In this document: positions 1 to 8,713 of the stretch, one piece after another
Layout of the letters: every line of letters begins with the position of its first letter
Position numbering within the stretch: position 1 is the first letter of the stretch
Source: DAIDKA01 sp963708865
GTDB lineage: Bacteria; Pseudomonadota; Gammaproteobacteria; Steroidobacterales; Steroidobacteraceae
Direction of reading: 5' to 3'
Assembly (NCBI GenBank): GCA_963708865.1
Contig: CAVPUC010000008.1
Span: 558,001-622,000, forward strand
Length of the DNA: 64,000 nucleotides
Translations under genes and position numbers: made by a program
The notes under the pieces: model-generated
Told to the model about the DNA's origin: nothing
Databases searched by the model: none
Seen by the model: only the letters and a program-made list of their open reading frames with translations

Positions 1-73
1 CGCCCATGAAACTGCGGCGGCTTAAGGAGACTGCGGGATCGGAATCTTCAGCGCTGGGTGGCTTGCGGCTCAT
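1..73 (-). CDS. N-terminus of a Tat-exported protein (partial)
   Basis: A minus-strand reading frame starts with ATG at 73 and runs off the window edge. Its first 24 residues include SLSRRSFMG, which fits the twin-arginine (S/T-R-R-x-F-L/M) export motif, so the protein is probably folded in the cytoplasm and exported by Tat, often with a redox cofactor. An AGGGG stretch lies about 7 bases before the ATG as a plausible ribosome binding site. It diverges from bioB. The product cannot be named from so few residues; a molybdenum or iron-sulfur oxidoreductase subunit is one possibility, but that is a guess. Confidence 0.5.
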   Translation of the reverse strand, partial: MSRKPPSAEDSDPAVSLSRRSFMG

Positions 74-142
74 GGAGGTGCCCCTGATGACGGAAAAACC
101 CGCGAATCATACCCCCAATCGGCTGCTCAATTAATAACCAAC

Positions 143-173
143 TGTCACCCTTGACGTGGCCTGCGGGTTGACA
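143..173. promoter_or_regulatory. Candidate BirA operator in front of bioB
   Basis: TGTCACCC at 143-150 and GGTTGACA at 166-173 form an inverted repeat with a 15-base spacer. The right arm matches the known BirA half-site GGTTKACA exactly and the left arm differs from TGTMAACC at one base. It overlaps two possible -35 boxes, TTGACG (151-156) and TTGACA (168-173), so bound BirA could block transcription of the bio operon when biotin is sufficient. BirA itself is not in the window, and no strong -10 could be chosen. Confidence 0.6.
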
Positions 174-232
174 GCAGATTGTGCCCGGGGAAGCCTCCCC
201 GACCCCGCTTAAAACCCAAGGTCGCTAGAATT

Positions 233-1231
233 ATGAAGATCAGCCGCAGCGCCCCCCGACATGACTGGACGGCGGGCGAGATCGAAGGCCTGTTTGCCCA
301 GCCGTTCCTGGATCTGCTCCTGGAGGCGCAGCAGGTGCATCGGCTGCATTTCAGCCCGAACACCGTGCAGATGAGCACGCTCTTGTCGATCAAGACCGGG
401 GCCTGCCCGGAGGACTGTGCCTACTGTCCGCAGAGCATTCGCTACGACACGGGATTGTCGCGCGAAGCGCTGATGGAGGTGGCGGCGGTGAAGGAGAGCG
501 CCGAGCGCGCCAAGGCGGCCGGCGCCACCCGCTTCTGCATGGGCGCGGCCTACCGCTCCCCAAAGGCGCGCGACCTCGATGTCATCTGCGCCATGGTCCA
601 GGAGGTGCGCGCGCTGGGGCTGGAAAGCTGCGCCACCCTTGGGATGCTCGAGCCCGAGCAGGCCCAGCAGCTGAAGGCCGCGGGCCTGGACTATTACAAC
701 CATAATCTCGACACCTCCGCGGAGTTCTACGGCGAGATCATCACCACGCGCAGCTTCCAGGACCGCCTGGATACCCTGTCCGCGGTGCGCGATGCCGGCC
801 TCAAGGTGTGCTGCGGGGGAATTGTCGGCATGGGCGAATCCACCCGCGATCGCGCCTCGATGCTCGCGACCCTGGCGGGCTTGCCGCAGCACCCCGAGAG
901 TGTCCCCATCAACGAGCTGGTGCAGGTGCCGGGTACGCCACTGCACGGTGTCGCGCCGGTCGATCCCTTCGATTTCATCCGCACCATCGCCGTGGCGCGC
1001 ATCGTGCTGCCGCGCTCCCACGTGCGGCTGTCCGCGGGTCGCACCCAGATGAGTGACGAGATGCAGGCGCTGTGCTTCATGGCCGGCGCCAATTCCATCT
1101 TCTACGGCGAGAAGCTCTTGACGACGGGCAATCCGGATGTCGAGAAGGACCGCACGCTGCTGGTGCGCCTGGGGCTAAAGCCCGAGGCGCCGCCCCCGCA
1201 GCTCTCCCCACGGGAGTCCGCACACGCATGA
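233..1231 (+). CDS. bioB: Biotin synthase BioB
   Basis: Radical SAM enzyme that inserts sulfur into dethiobiotin, the last step of biotin synthesis in the cytoplasm. The CxxxCxxC cluster motif appears as CPEDCAYC near residues 57-64, and the conserved MGAAYRSP and YYNHNLDTS segments follow. The ATG at 233 gives MKISRSAPRHDW and 332 residues, normal for the family; an upstream TTG at 179 would add a proline- and basic-rich stretch with no family support. The stop overlaps the bioF start by four bases (ATGA), so bioF is probably translationally coupled. A BirA-type operator lies 60-90 bases upstream. Confidence 0.95.
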   Translation: MKISRSAPRHDWTAGEIEGLFAQPFLDLLLEAQQVHRLHFSPNTVQMSTLLSIKTGACPEDCAYCPQSIRYDTGLSREALMEVAAVKESAERAKAAGATRFCMGAAYRSPKARDLDVICAMVQEVRALGLESCATLGMLEPEQAQQLKAAGLDYYNHNLDTSAEFYGEIITTRSFQDRLDTLSAVRDAGLKVCCGGIVGMGESTRDRASMLATLAGLPQHPESVPINELVQVPGTPLHGVAPVDPFDFIRTIAVARIVLPRSHVRLSAGRTQMSDEMQALCFMAGANSIFYGEKLLTTGNPDVEKDRTLLVRLGLKPEAPPPQLSPRESAHA

Positions 1232-2442
1232 AGCCGCAAGTGCTGCGGGAGCAGTTGGCGCAGCGCGCTGCGCAGCACCTGCAGCGCTGGCGGCGTACCG
1301 TGACGGCGCTGGATTTCAGCGACGGCCCGGGCGTCGTGGTCGATGGCCAGCGGCTCGTCAATTTCTGCGGCAATGACTACCTGGGTTTGAGCGCCCATCC
1401 GGCACTGGCGCAGGCGATGGGGCGCGCGGCCGCCAGTGCCGGCAGCGGCAGCGGGGCGTCGCACCTGGTGACCGGCCACAGCCTGGAACATGAGCGCCTG
1501 GAGGCGGAGCTGGCGCAATTCACCGGGCGGCAGCGTGCCTTGCTGTTCTCCACCGGCTATATGGCCAATCTCGCGGCGGTCACCTGCCTGACGCAAGGCG
1601 ATTCACGGGTGGTGATGGATCGGCTGTGTCACGCCTCCCTGATCGATGCGGCGCGCCTGTCGGGCGCGCGCCTCAAGCGCTTTGCCCATGGCGATGCCGC
1701 CGCCGCGTCGGCATTCCTGGCGCGCGCCGCGGCGCCCGGCAGTGACCTCCTGGTCACCGACGGCGTCTTCAGCATGGACGGCGATCTGGCGCCGCTGCCG
1801 CAATTGGTGCACGCCGCGAGCAGCGCGGATGCCTGTCTCATCGTGGACGACGCCCACGGCTTGGGCGTCCTGGGACCGACGGGCCGCGGCTCGCTCGAAC
1901 ACTTCAACCTGGACAGCGCCGCGGTGCCCATCCTCATCGGCACGCTCGGCAAGGCGTTTGGCTGCTTCGGCGCCTTCGTGGCGGGGGACGCTGACTACAT
2001 CGAGTGGCTGCTGCAGACGGCGCGCAGTTACCTCTATACGACCGCGCTGCCGCCGCCGGTCGCGGCCGCGGCGCGGGCGGCATTGGCGGTGGCGAGCGCG
2101 GAAAGCTGGCGCCGCGAGCGGGTGCTGCAGCTGACGGCGCGCCTGCGGCGCGCGGCGGCGCAGGCCGACATTGCCTTACTGCCATCGCTCTCGCCCATCC
2201 AGCCGGTGGTACTGGGCAGCGCTGAGCGCGCCCTGGCGGTGAGCGAAAGACTGTTCGCCTGCGGCTTCTGGGTGGCCGCGATCCGGCCGCCCACGGTGCC
2301 AAGGGGCTCTGCGCGCCTGCGCATCACGCTGTCCGCGGCCCACACCGAACAGCAGGTCGATGCCCTGATCGATGCGCTCGCCCATGCCTTGCGCAGCTTC
2401 CCCGCGCTCGCCGACCCGGAGCTGCCGCATGCAGCCGCCTGA
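1228..2442 (+). CDS. bioF: 8-amino-7-oxononanoate synthase BioF
   Basis: PLP-dependent alpha-oxoamine synthase that condenses pimeloyl-ACP (or CoA) with L-alanine in the biotin pathway. The PLP-binding lysine is in GTLGKAFGCFGAF, and HLVTGHSLEHERLE and DDAHGLGVLG are standard family motifs. The ATG at 1228 overlaps the bioB stop by four bases and gives 404 residues, slightly longer than the roughly 385 typical of the family. Its 3' end overlaps the bioC start by 14 bases. In many gammaproteobacteria bioH lies between bioF and bioC, but here it is absent. Confidence 0.95.
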   Translation: MKPQVLREQLAQRAAQHLQRWRRTVTALDFSDGPGVVVDGQRLVNFCGNDYLGLSAHPALAQAMGRAAASAGSGSGASHLVTGHSLEHERLEAELAQFTGRQRALLFSTGYMANLAAVTCLTQGDSRVVMDRLCHASLIDAARLSGARLKRFAHGDAAAASAFLARAAAPGSDLLVTDGVFSMDGDLAPLPQLVHAASSADACLIVDDAHGLGVLGPTGRGSLEHFNLDSAAVPILIGTLGKAFGCFGAFVAGDADYIEWLLQTARSYLYTTALPPPVAAAARAALAVASAESWRRERVLQLTARLRRAAAQADIALLPSLSPIQPVVLGSAERALAVSERLFACGFWVAAIRPPTVPRGSARLRITLSAAHTEQQVDALIDALAHALRSFPALADPELPHAAA

Positions 2443-3318
2443 TGCATTCGTGCTGGATCGGCGGGCGGTGCGCGCGCACTTTGATCGCGCCAGCGGCAGC
2501 TACGATGCGGCCGCAGTGCTGCAGACCCGCGTACGCGAGGAGCTGCTGTCGCGCCTGGACCTGATCGGCGTCACGCCCGCCGTGGTCGTGGATCTGGGGT
2601 GCGGTACCGGTCAGGGTGCCCGGCAGCTGAAGGACCGCTACCGCGGCGCGATGGTGGTCGCGCTGGACCCGGCAGTGGGGATGCTGCGCGAAACGCGGCG
2701 ACGCAGCGGCTGGTTACGGCCCCTGCAGCGCGTGTGCGGGGATGTCTTCCAGCTGCCCCTGCGCGACGGCACCGTCGATCTGATGTTCAGCAATCTGATG
2801 CTGCAGTGGTGCGATGATCTCGACGCGGCGACTGCGCGAGGTGCGGCGGGTCCTCGCGCCGGAGGGGTTTTTCGCCTTCACGACCTTCGGTCCGGATACC
2901 TTGTGCGAGCTGCGCCGCGCTTGGATTGCGGCCGATGGCGGCACCCACGTCAGCGGCTTTCGCGATATGCACGACATCGGGGATGCGCTGACGCGCGCCG
3001 GCCTCGCGGAGCCGGTGCTGGACGTTCGAGCGCTTGACCGTGGTCTACCCGGATGTCGCCGCGATCACGCGCGACCTCAAGGGCATCGGCGCCCGCAATG
3101 CGACGGCGACGCGTGCCCGCGGGCTCACCGGCAAGGGACGCTGGCGTGCAATGACCGCCGCCTACGAGACGCAGCGCCAGGCACGCGGGCTGCCCGCCAC
3201 CTATGAAGTGGTCTATGGGGCGGCCTGGGGCGCGCGGGGCCGTCCGGCGGCGCCGGCCGTGCACGGTGAGGTGCGCATCCCGGCGAACGCGATTCGGTTG
3301 GGACGCCGGGAATCGTAG
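2429..3318 (+). CDS. bioC: Malonyl-ACP O-methyltransferase BioC (two frameshifts)
   Basis: SAM-dependent methyltransferase that methylates malonyl-ACP to start pimelate synthesis. Frame 1 holds the N-terminus and the SAM motif VVDLGCGTGQGA, ending near SNLMLQWCDDLDA. Skipping one base near 2834 continues as ALREVRRVLAPEGFF and FTTFGPDTLCELR, and skipping another near 3024 gives DVERLTVVYPDVAAI, finishing at TAG 3316-3318, directly before bioD. With both single-base insertions removed the protein is about 295 residues with no conserved segment lost. Both shifts look like sequence errors, although real inactivation cannot be excluded. Confidence 0.85.
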
Positions 3319-4023
3319 ATGTCCGGTGGCCTCTTCATCACCGGCACCGACACCGGGATCGGCAAGACGGTCGTCGCCCGGCTCATCGTCCGCTCCCTGG
3401 TGGCGAGCGGTGTTCGCGTGGCGGTCATGAAGCCGGTGGCCGCGGGCGGCATCATGACGGAGCAGGGCCTGCGCAACGAGGATGCACTGGGGCTGATCGC
3501 TGACTGCAACGTGGTCATGCCCTATGCCAGCGTCAATCCCTACTGCCTGAGCGCACCGGTGTCACCGCACCTCGCGGCCCGCGATACGGGGGTTCGCATC
3601 GAATTGCGGGCCATCCAGCGCCAGTTCCGTACGCTTGCGGCGGCCGCCGATGTGGTGATCGTGGAAGGCGCCGGCGGCTGGCTCGCGCCCCTCAACGACC
3701 ACGAATTCGTCGCCGATCTGGCGCTGGCGCTGGAATTGCCGGTGGTGCTGGTGGTGGGACTGCGTCTGGGCTGTCTGAATCATGCGCTGCTCAGTGCCCA
3801 GGCCATTCGGCAGCGAGGCGCGTCCCTGGCGGGGTGGATCGGTAACCAGATCGATGCCGGATTTGCGCGCCTGCCGGAGAATGTCGCCACGCTGGAGCAG
3901 CACTTGCGCATGCCGCCGATTGCCCTCTTGGCGAACGCTTCGCACCGCCATGAGGCGGCCCGGCTGCCCGCCGCCGCGGTCGCTGCGCTGATGCACGCCG
4001 CGACGCCTAAGCAGTTGACTTGA
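3319..4023 (+). CDS. bioD: Dethiobiotin synthetase BioD
   Basis: ATP-dependent carboxylase that forms the ureido ring of dethiobiotin from 7,8-diaminononanoate and CO2. The P-loop GTDTGIGKT sits at residues 8-16, MKPVAAG carries the conserved lysine, and VEGAGGWLAPL is the second signature. Length is 234 residues, typical of the family. The ATG immediately follows the bioC stop, so it is the last gene of bioBFCD. bioA is not in the window. A TATAAT hexamer at 4027-4032 lies just after the gene and may serve the next operon. Confidence 0.95.
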   Translation: MSGGLFITGTDTGIGKTVVARLIVRSLVASGVRVAVMKPVAAGGIMTEQGLRNEDALGLIADCNVVMPYASVNPYCLSAPVSPHLAARDTGVRIELRAIQRQFRTLAAAADVVIVEGAGGWLAPLNDHEFVADLALALELPVVLVVGLRLGCLNHALLSAQAIRQRGASLAGWIGNQIDAGFARLPENVATLEQHLRMPPIALLANASHRHEAARLPAAAVAALMHAATPKQLT

Positions 4024-4073
4024 ATATATAATTTCAGCCTGTAACATGCATCCCTCGCCAACGGAGCCCAGTG

Positions 4074-4577
4074 GTGGAGTCAGCGCACGCCAGTATCGTG
4101 ATTGCTCCCAACTGCTCGTTGAGCGTGCGGGGTGCGGTGCTGTTTTTCCTGACGGCGTGCGCGCCATGTTTCGGCATCGCCGGCGTGCTCACCTTTTTCG
4201 GCTTCTGGCCGGTGCTGCCGTTTGCCGGGCTGGAAATGCTGCTGCTCGGCGCGGCGCTGCGCATCAGCCTTGCGCGCCGGCATCACCGCCAGACCATCGT
4301 TGTTTCGGAGTCGCAGGTCGCTGTCCAGACCACTATCGGCAAGATCGAGCGCGAGGTTGTGTTTCCGCGGCACTGGGCACAGGTTAAACTGCGCCGCTCA
4401 ACGTCGCGCCTGCATCCGAGCCGCCTGGTTATCGAATCGCATGGGCGACAGTGCGCAGTCGGTGACTTCCTGACCGAGGAAGAACGCCGCGGTCTTGCCG
4501 TTAGGCTCAACGGGCTCATCGGCCGCGTGAACGAATCGCCGACGCTAGGCTTTGCAGGTGAGGCTCGAGGTTTTTGA
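4074..4577 (+). CDS. DUF2244 family membrane protein
   Basis: Protein of about 167 residues with two hydrophobic segments near residues 17-58, followed by a soluble region with VVSESQVAVQT and FPRHWAQVKL. This pattern fits the DUF2244 family commonly found before cytochrome c oxidase genes; its biochemical role is unknown. GTG codons occur at 4071 and 4074; the second is preferred because GGAG at 4063-4066 then lies seven bases upstream. A TATAAT at 4027-4032 could be the -10 of this operon. The stop TGA shares its last base with an ATG at 4577 in the coxB frame, which suggests coupling to the oxidase genes. Confidence 0.75.
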   Translation: MESAHASIVIAPNCSLSVRGAVLFFLTACAPCFGIAGVLTFFGFWPVLPFAGLEMLLLGAALRISLARRHHRQTIVVSESQVAVQTTIGKIEREVVFPRHWAQVKLRRSTSRLHPSRLVIESHGRQCAVGDFLTEEERRGLAVRLNGLIGRVNESPTLGFAGEARGF

Positions 4578-4606
4578 TGGCTCAAGGCCATGAGATAGAC
4601 ATAAAC

Positions 4607-5464
4607 ATGATGCGCAAATTCCTTTCCCGATCCGCCATGGTCGCTGCCCTGGCCTTAAGCCTGTTACCGGCGGCACATGCCGCTTCGGGCTGGGGTCAGC
4701 TGAACATGACTCAGGGTGTGACCGCGATGTCACGTCAGATCTATGGTCTGCACATGCTGATGTTCTGGCTGTGCGTCGCCATCGCGGTGGTCGTTTTCGG
4801 CGTGATGTTCTATTCGATCTTCGCGTTCCGCAAATCCAAGGGCGCCATTGCCGATACCACGCTGGTTCACAGCACCACCGTCGAGATCATCTGGACCATC
4901 CTGCCGATCATCATTCTGGTCGCCACCGCCGTACCGGCCGCCACCACCCTGATCAAGACCGAGGATCTGCGCAATTCGCAGCTGACCATCCGCGTGACCG
5001 GCTTTCAGTGGGGCTGGAACTACGAGTACCTGAACAACGGCGTCAGTTTCTTCTCGCGCCTGGATCGCGCCAGCGATGCCGCGCGGCAGCTGGGATCGGG
5101 CGTCGATGTGACCACCATTCCGCACTACCTGCTCAACGTGGACCGGCCGCTGGTGGTGCCGGTGGGTGTCAAGGTGCGCATGCTGGTCACCGCCAACGAC
5201 GTAATCCATTCGTGGTGGGTGCCGGCCTTCGGCGTGAAGAAAGATGCCATCCCGGGCTTCGTCAACGAAGCCTGGTTCAATATCGATGCCGACAAGCCGG
5301 GCCTCTACCGCGGTAACTGCGCCGAGCTGTGCGGCCGTGATCATGGCTTCATGCCGATCGTGGTCGACGCGCGCTCGAAAGAAGACTTCCAGGCCTGGCT
5401 CAAGAGCGAACAGCTCGCCGAGCATCCGCCCGCCGCCGCCGCCTCGGCCCCGGCCGCCCCGTAA
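4607..5464 (+). CDS. coxB: Cytochrome c oxidase subunit II
   Basis: Membrane subunit that accepts electrons from cytochrome c through the dinuclear CuA centre. It has a signal peptide ending AAHAAS, two membrane helices in the first third, and a periplasmic cupredoxin domain with CuA ligands in NDVIHSWWVPAFG and GNCAELCGRDHGFM. GFQWGWNYEY is the aromatic electron-entry region. The alanine- and proline-rich tail is of variable type. Start choice is open: ATG 4607 gives a compact signal peptide, while ATG 4577 overlaps the preceding stop and would extend the n-region by ten residues. It is followed by coxA after 33 bases. Confidence 0.95.
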   Translation: MMRKFLSRSAMVAALALSLLPAAHAASGWGQLNMTQGVTAMSRQIYGLHMLMFWLCVAIAVVVFGVMFYSIFAFRKSKGAIADTTLVHSTTVEIIWTILPIIILVATAVPAATTLIKTEDLRNSQLTIRVTGFQWGWNYEYLNNGVSFFSRLDRASDAARQLGSGVDVTTIPHYLLNVDRPLVVPVGVKVRMLVTANDVIHSWWVPAFGVKKDAIPGFVNEAWFNIDADKPGLYRGNCAELCGRDHGFMPIVVDARSKEDFQAWLKSEQLAEHPPAAAASAPAAP

Positions 5465-5497
5465 CGGCCCGCATGACACTTATATAGAGATACGAAC

Positions 5498-7111
5498 ATG
5501 GCCTACAACGACCACGCCGCCACCGCCCACGACCACGATGCGCACGATCACAAGCCGCATGGCTGGCGCCGCTGGGTGTATGCCACCAATCACAAGGACA
5601 TCGGCACGATGTACCTGGTGTTCGCCGGCATCAGCTTCTTCATCGGCGGCACCATGGCCATGCTCATCCGCCTGGAGCTGTTCAAGCCCGGCATGCAGTT
5701 CCTGGATCCGCAGTTCTTCAACAGCATGACCACCATGCATGCGCTGGAGATGATCTTCGGCGCCGTGATGCCGGCCTGGACCGGCCTTGCGAACTGGATG
5801 ATCCCGATGCAGGTGGGCGCCCCGGACATGGCACTGCCGCGCCTCAACAACTTCAGCTTCTGGATCCTGCCCTTCGCCTTCACGCTGCTGTTGGCGACGC
5901 TGTTCGTGCCCGGCGGCGGCCCCGCCGGTGGCTGGACCATGTATCCGCCGCTGATGCTGCAGGGTGGCGCGGGCTTCCCGATGACCATCTTCGCCATCCA
6001 CATGATGGGCATCTCCTCCATCCTGGGCGCGATCAACGTCGTGGTCACCATCATGAACCTGCGCGCGCCTGGCATGACGCTGCTGCGCATGCCGCTGTTC
6101 GTGTGGACCTGGCTCATCACTGCCTACCTGCTGATCGCGGTGATGCCGGTGCTCGCCGGTGCCGTGACGATGCTGCTGACGGATCACTTCTTCGGCACCA
6201 CTTTCTTCACCGCCGCCGGCGGTGGTGATCCGGTCATGTTCCAGCACATCTTCTGGTTCTTCGGCCACCCGGAGGTGTACATCCTGATCCTGCCGGCCTT
6301 CGGCGTGGTGTCGGAAATCATTCCGACCTTCTCGCGCAAGCCGCTGTTCGGTTACGAGGCCATGGTGTACGCCACCGCCTCGATCGCCTTCCTGTCATTC
6401 ATCGTCTGGGCCCACCATATGTTCACGGTGGGCATGCCGCTCGCCGGGCAGCTGTTCTTCATGCTCTCGACCATGCTGATCGCGATCCCCACCGGCGTGA
6501 AGGTGTTCAACTGGACGGCGACCATGTACAAGGGCTCGCTCTCCTTCGAGCCGCCGATGCTGTTTGCGCTCTCGTTCCTGTTCCTGTTCACCATCGGCGG
6601 CCTCTCCGGCCTGATGCTCGCGATCGTGCCGGCGGACTACCAGTACCAGGACACCTACTTCGTGGTGGCGCACTTCCATTACGTGCTGGTGCCGGGCGCC
6701 GTGTTCGCCATCATGGGTGCGATCTACTACTGGCTGCCCAAGTGGACCGGCAACATGTACGACCAGACCCTCGCCAAGTGGCACTTTTGGCTGTCGACCA
6801 TTTTCGTGAACGTGTTGTTCTTCCCGCAGCACTTCTTAGGCCTTGCCGGCATGCCCCGCCGCATTCCGGATTACGCCGTGCAGTTCACCGATTGGAACCA
6901 GGTCTCCTCGATCGGCGGCTTCGCCTTCGGTCTGTCACAGTTCCTGTTCCCTTACATCATCTGGAAGTGTGTGCGCGGGGGCGTGCGCATCGGCAACCGC
7001 GCCTGGGAAGGTGCGCATGGCCTGGAGTGGGAGCTGCCCTCCCCGCCGCCGTTCCACTCCTGGACTGACCCGCCGTCGGATGCCCTCATCCAGCGCGGCT
7101 CCGCGCATTGA
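5498..7111 (+). CDS. coxA: Cytochrome c oxidase subunit I
   Basis: Catalytic subunit of an aa3-type heme-copper oxidase, reducing O2 to water and pumping protons. The protein has 537 residues and about twelve membrane helices. Ligand motifs are present: TTMHALEMIFG for the low-spin heme, FGHPEVYILILPAFG with the CuB histidine, the cross-linked tyrosine and the D-channel glutamate, VWAHHMFTVGM for CuB, and VVAHFHYVL for hemes a3 and a. The first 21 residues are rich in His and Asp, an unusual tail that might bind metal. The stop shares one base with the following small gene. Confidence 0.97.
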   Translation: MAYNDHAATAHDHDAHDHKPHGWRRWVYATNHKDIGTMYLVFAGISFFIGGTMAMLIRLELFKPGMQFLDPQFFNSMTTMHALEMIFGAVMPAWTGLANWMIPMQVGAPDMALPRLNNFSFWILPFAFTLLLATLFVPGGGPAGGWTMYPPLMLQGGAGFPMTIFAIHMMGISSILGAINVVVTIMNLRAPGMTLLRMPLFVWTWLITAYLLIAVMPVLAGAVTMLLTDHFFGTTFFTAAGGGDPVMFQHIFWFFGHPEVYILILPAFGVVSEIIPTFSRKPLFGYEAMVYATASIAFLSFIVWAHHMFTVGMPLAGQLFFMLSTMLIAIPTGVKVFNWTATMYKGSLSFEPPMLFALSFLFLFTIGGLSGLMLAIVPADYQYQDTYFVVAHFHYVLVPGAVFAIMGAIYYWLPKWTGNMYDQTLAKWHFWLSTIFVNVLFFPQHFLGLAGMPRRIPDYAVQFTDWNQVSSIGGFAFGLSQFLFPYIIWKCVRGGVRIGNRAWEGAHGLEWELPSPPPFHSWTDPPSDALIQRGSAH

Positions 7112-7251
7112 TGTCGGCCAGCGCACTCACCGTGGCTGAAGCCGGCAAGCGCCAGCGCGGCGTGCGTCGTACGGCGATCACGCTCGGGGTCATCGCGGCC
7201 GTGTTTTACGTTGGCTTCATCGCCATGATGATCTGGCGGGCGACGCGATGA
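7111..7251 (+). CDS. 46-residue cytochrome oxidase-associated membrane protein
   Basis: A short frame between coxA and ctaG encodes a basic N-terminus (KRQRGVRRT) and one membrane helix, about residues 22-41, ending MMIWRATR. Its ATG overlaps the coxA stop by one base and its stop overlaps the ctaG ATG by four bases. Such tight coupling on both sides is strong evidence that it is translated. Similar tiny proteins occur at this position in other proteobacterial cox operons and are sometimes called cytochrome oxidase small assembly proteins; the function is not established. Confidence 0.75.
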   Translation: MSASALTVAEAGKRQRGVRRTAITLGVIAAVFYVGFIAMMIWRATR

Positions 7252-7805
7252 AACTGGAGCGTGAGAGCAAGGGCAAGACCAACCGTTCACTTGCCACCAA
7301 GCTGTTCATATTCGCCCTCGGCAGCTTTGGTTTCGGATTCGCGCTGGTGCCGCTGTATGACGTGCTGTGCGCAGTGACGGGGCAGGGCGATCAGAGTGCG
7401 CTCGCGCGGGCGGCGGTGGTCGTTGAACATCCGGATCTGACGCGCATGGTCACCGTGGATTTTCTGACTGACCTCCCGGCGGTGGGCAACTGGGAGTTCC
7501 ACCCGCTGGTGAAGACCATGCAAGTGCATCCCGGGCAGCTGTATCTGACTCACTTCTATGCCCACAACCTGATGGGCCATGACACCGTTGCCCAGGCGGT
7601 GCCAGATATCTCGCCGTCCAAGGCAGCGGCCTATTTTCGCAAGACCGAGTGCTTCTGCTTTTCGCCGCAGCACTTCGCTGTCAACCAGGAACGGGTCATG
7701 CCGGTGCGCTTCTTCGTTGATCCGGCATTGCCCAAATACATCGATCGTCTGACGCTGACCTATACGTTCTACGACTCCTCGACAATGATCAAGCAAGAGA
7801 AATGA
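7248..7805 (+). CDS. ctaG: Cytochrome c oxidase assembly protein CtaG/Cox11
   Basis: Membrane-anchored periplasmic copper chaperone that delivers copper to the CuB site of subunit I. One N-terminal helix (around residues 16-36, ending FALVPLYDVLC) is followed by a beta-rich domain with the copper-binding ECFCFSPQHF motif. Length 185 residues is typical. The start overlaps the 46-residue gene by four bases and the stop overlaps the coxC ATG by four bases, so coxA through coxC form one translationally coupled run. Confidence 0.93.
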   Translation: MKLERESKGKTNRSLATKLFIFALGSFGFGFALVPLYDVLCAVTGQGDQSALARAAVVVEHPDLTRMVTVDFLTDLPAVGNWEFHPLVKTMQVHPGQLYLTHFYAHNLMGHDTVAQAVPDISPSKAAAYFRKTECFCFSPQHFAVNQERVMPVRFFVDPALPKYIDRLTLTYTFYDSSTMIKQEK

Positions 7806-8695
7806 CAATGGAACAGGCTCACGCCCCGGATACCAGTCACTACTACGTGCCGCACGCCAGCCTCTGGCCCATTGTCGGGTCGATATCCCTGTTCTCGATC
7901 ATGCTGGGCACGACGACCTACTTCAACGACTGGGCAGGCCCCTGGGTGCTGATACCCGGCTTTACGCTCATCGCCTGCACCTTCTTCGGCTGGTTCTATT
8001 CGGTCATCGGGGAAGATCAGCACGGCGTCTTCAACCATCAGGTGGACCGCTCATTCCGCATGGGCATGATGTGGTTCATCTTCTCCGAAGTGATGTTCTT
8101 CGCGGCCTTCTTCGGCGCGCTGTTCTACGCCCGCATCCTCTCGACCGCGTGGCTGGGCGGCCGCTCGGTGCACATCTTCACCAACATCCTGCTGTGGCCG
8201 CATTACGACGGCACTTGGCCGACGAATGGCCCGGCGCACGTGGGCGGCAAGGCGGATGGCACCTTTGAAACGGTGCCGGCCTTCAGCCTGCCGGCCATCA
8301 ACACCATTATCCTGTTGACCAGCGGCGTCACCGTCACCATCGCCCATCACGCCCTGCGTGCCGGCAAGCGTGGTGTGCTGAAAGTGTTCCTGGCCCTGAC
8401 CTTCATCCTGGGATTCAGCTTCGTGGCGCTGCAGGCGCACGAGTATGGCGAGGCGTATCGCGAACTGGGTCTGAAACTGAGCACCGGTATCTACGGCTCG
8501 ACCTTCTTCATGCTCACCGGCTTTCACGGCCTGCACGTCACCATCGGCGCCATCATGCTGACGGTGATATGGCTGCGGGTGCTGCGCGGCCATTTCACGC
8601 CGGACAAGCACTTCGCCTTTGAAGCCGTGGCCTGGTACTGGCACTTCGTCGATGTGGTGTGGCTGGGGCTGTTCATCTTCGTTTACTGGTTATAA
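7802..8695 (+). CDS. coxC: Cytochrome c oxidase subunit III
   Basis: Seven-helix structural subunit of the aa3 oxidase, 297 residues. Conserved features include MMWFIFSEVMFFAAFF near the first third, the loop RSVHIFTNILLWPHYDGTWP, and the C-terminal AVAWYWHFVDVVWLGLF. ATG 7802 overlaps the ctaG stop; a second in-frame ATG lies two codons later at 7808. The following gene is on the opposite strand, so the transcript probably ends soon after. Confidence 0.95.
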   Translation: MTMEQAHAPDTSHYYVPHASLWPIVGSISLFSIMLGTTTYFNDWAGPWVLIPGFTLIACTFFGWFYSVIGEDQHGVFNHQVDRSFRMGMMWFIFSEVMFFAAFFGALFYARILSTAWLGGRSVHIFTNILLWPHYDGTWPTNGPAHVGGKADGTFETVPAFSLPAINTIILLTSGVTVTIAHHALRAGKRGVLKVFLALTFILGFSFVALQAHEYGEAYRELGLKLSTGIYGSTFFMLTGFHGLHVTIGAIMLTVIWLRVLRGHFTPDKHFAFEAVAWYWHFVDVVWLGLFIFVYWL

Positions 8696-8713
8696 GAACC
8701 GCAAACGGCGCAG

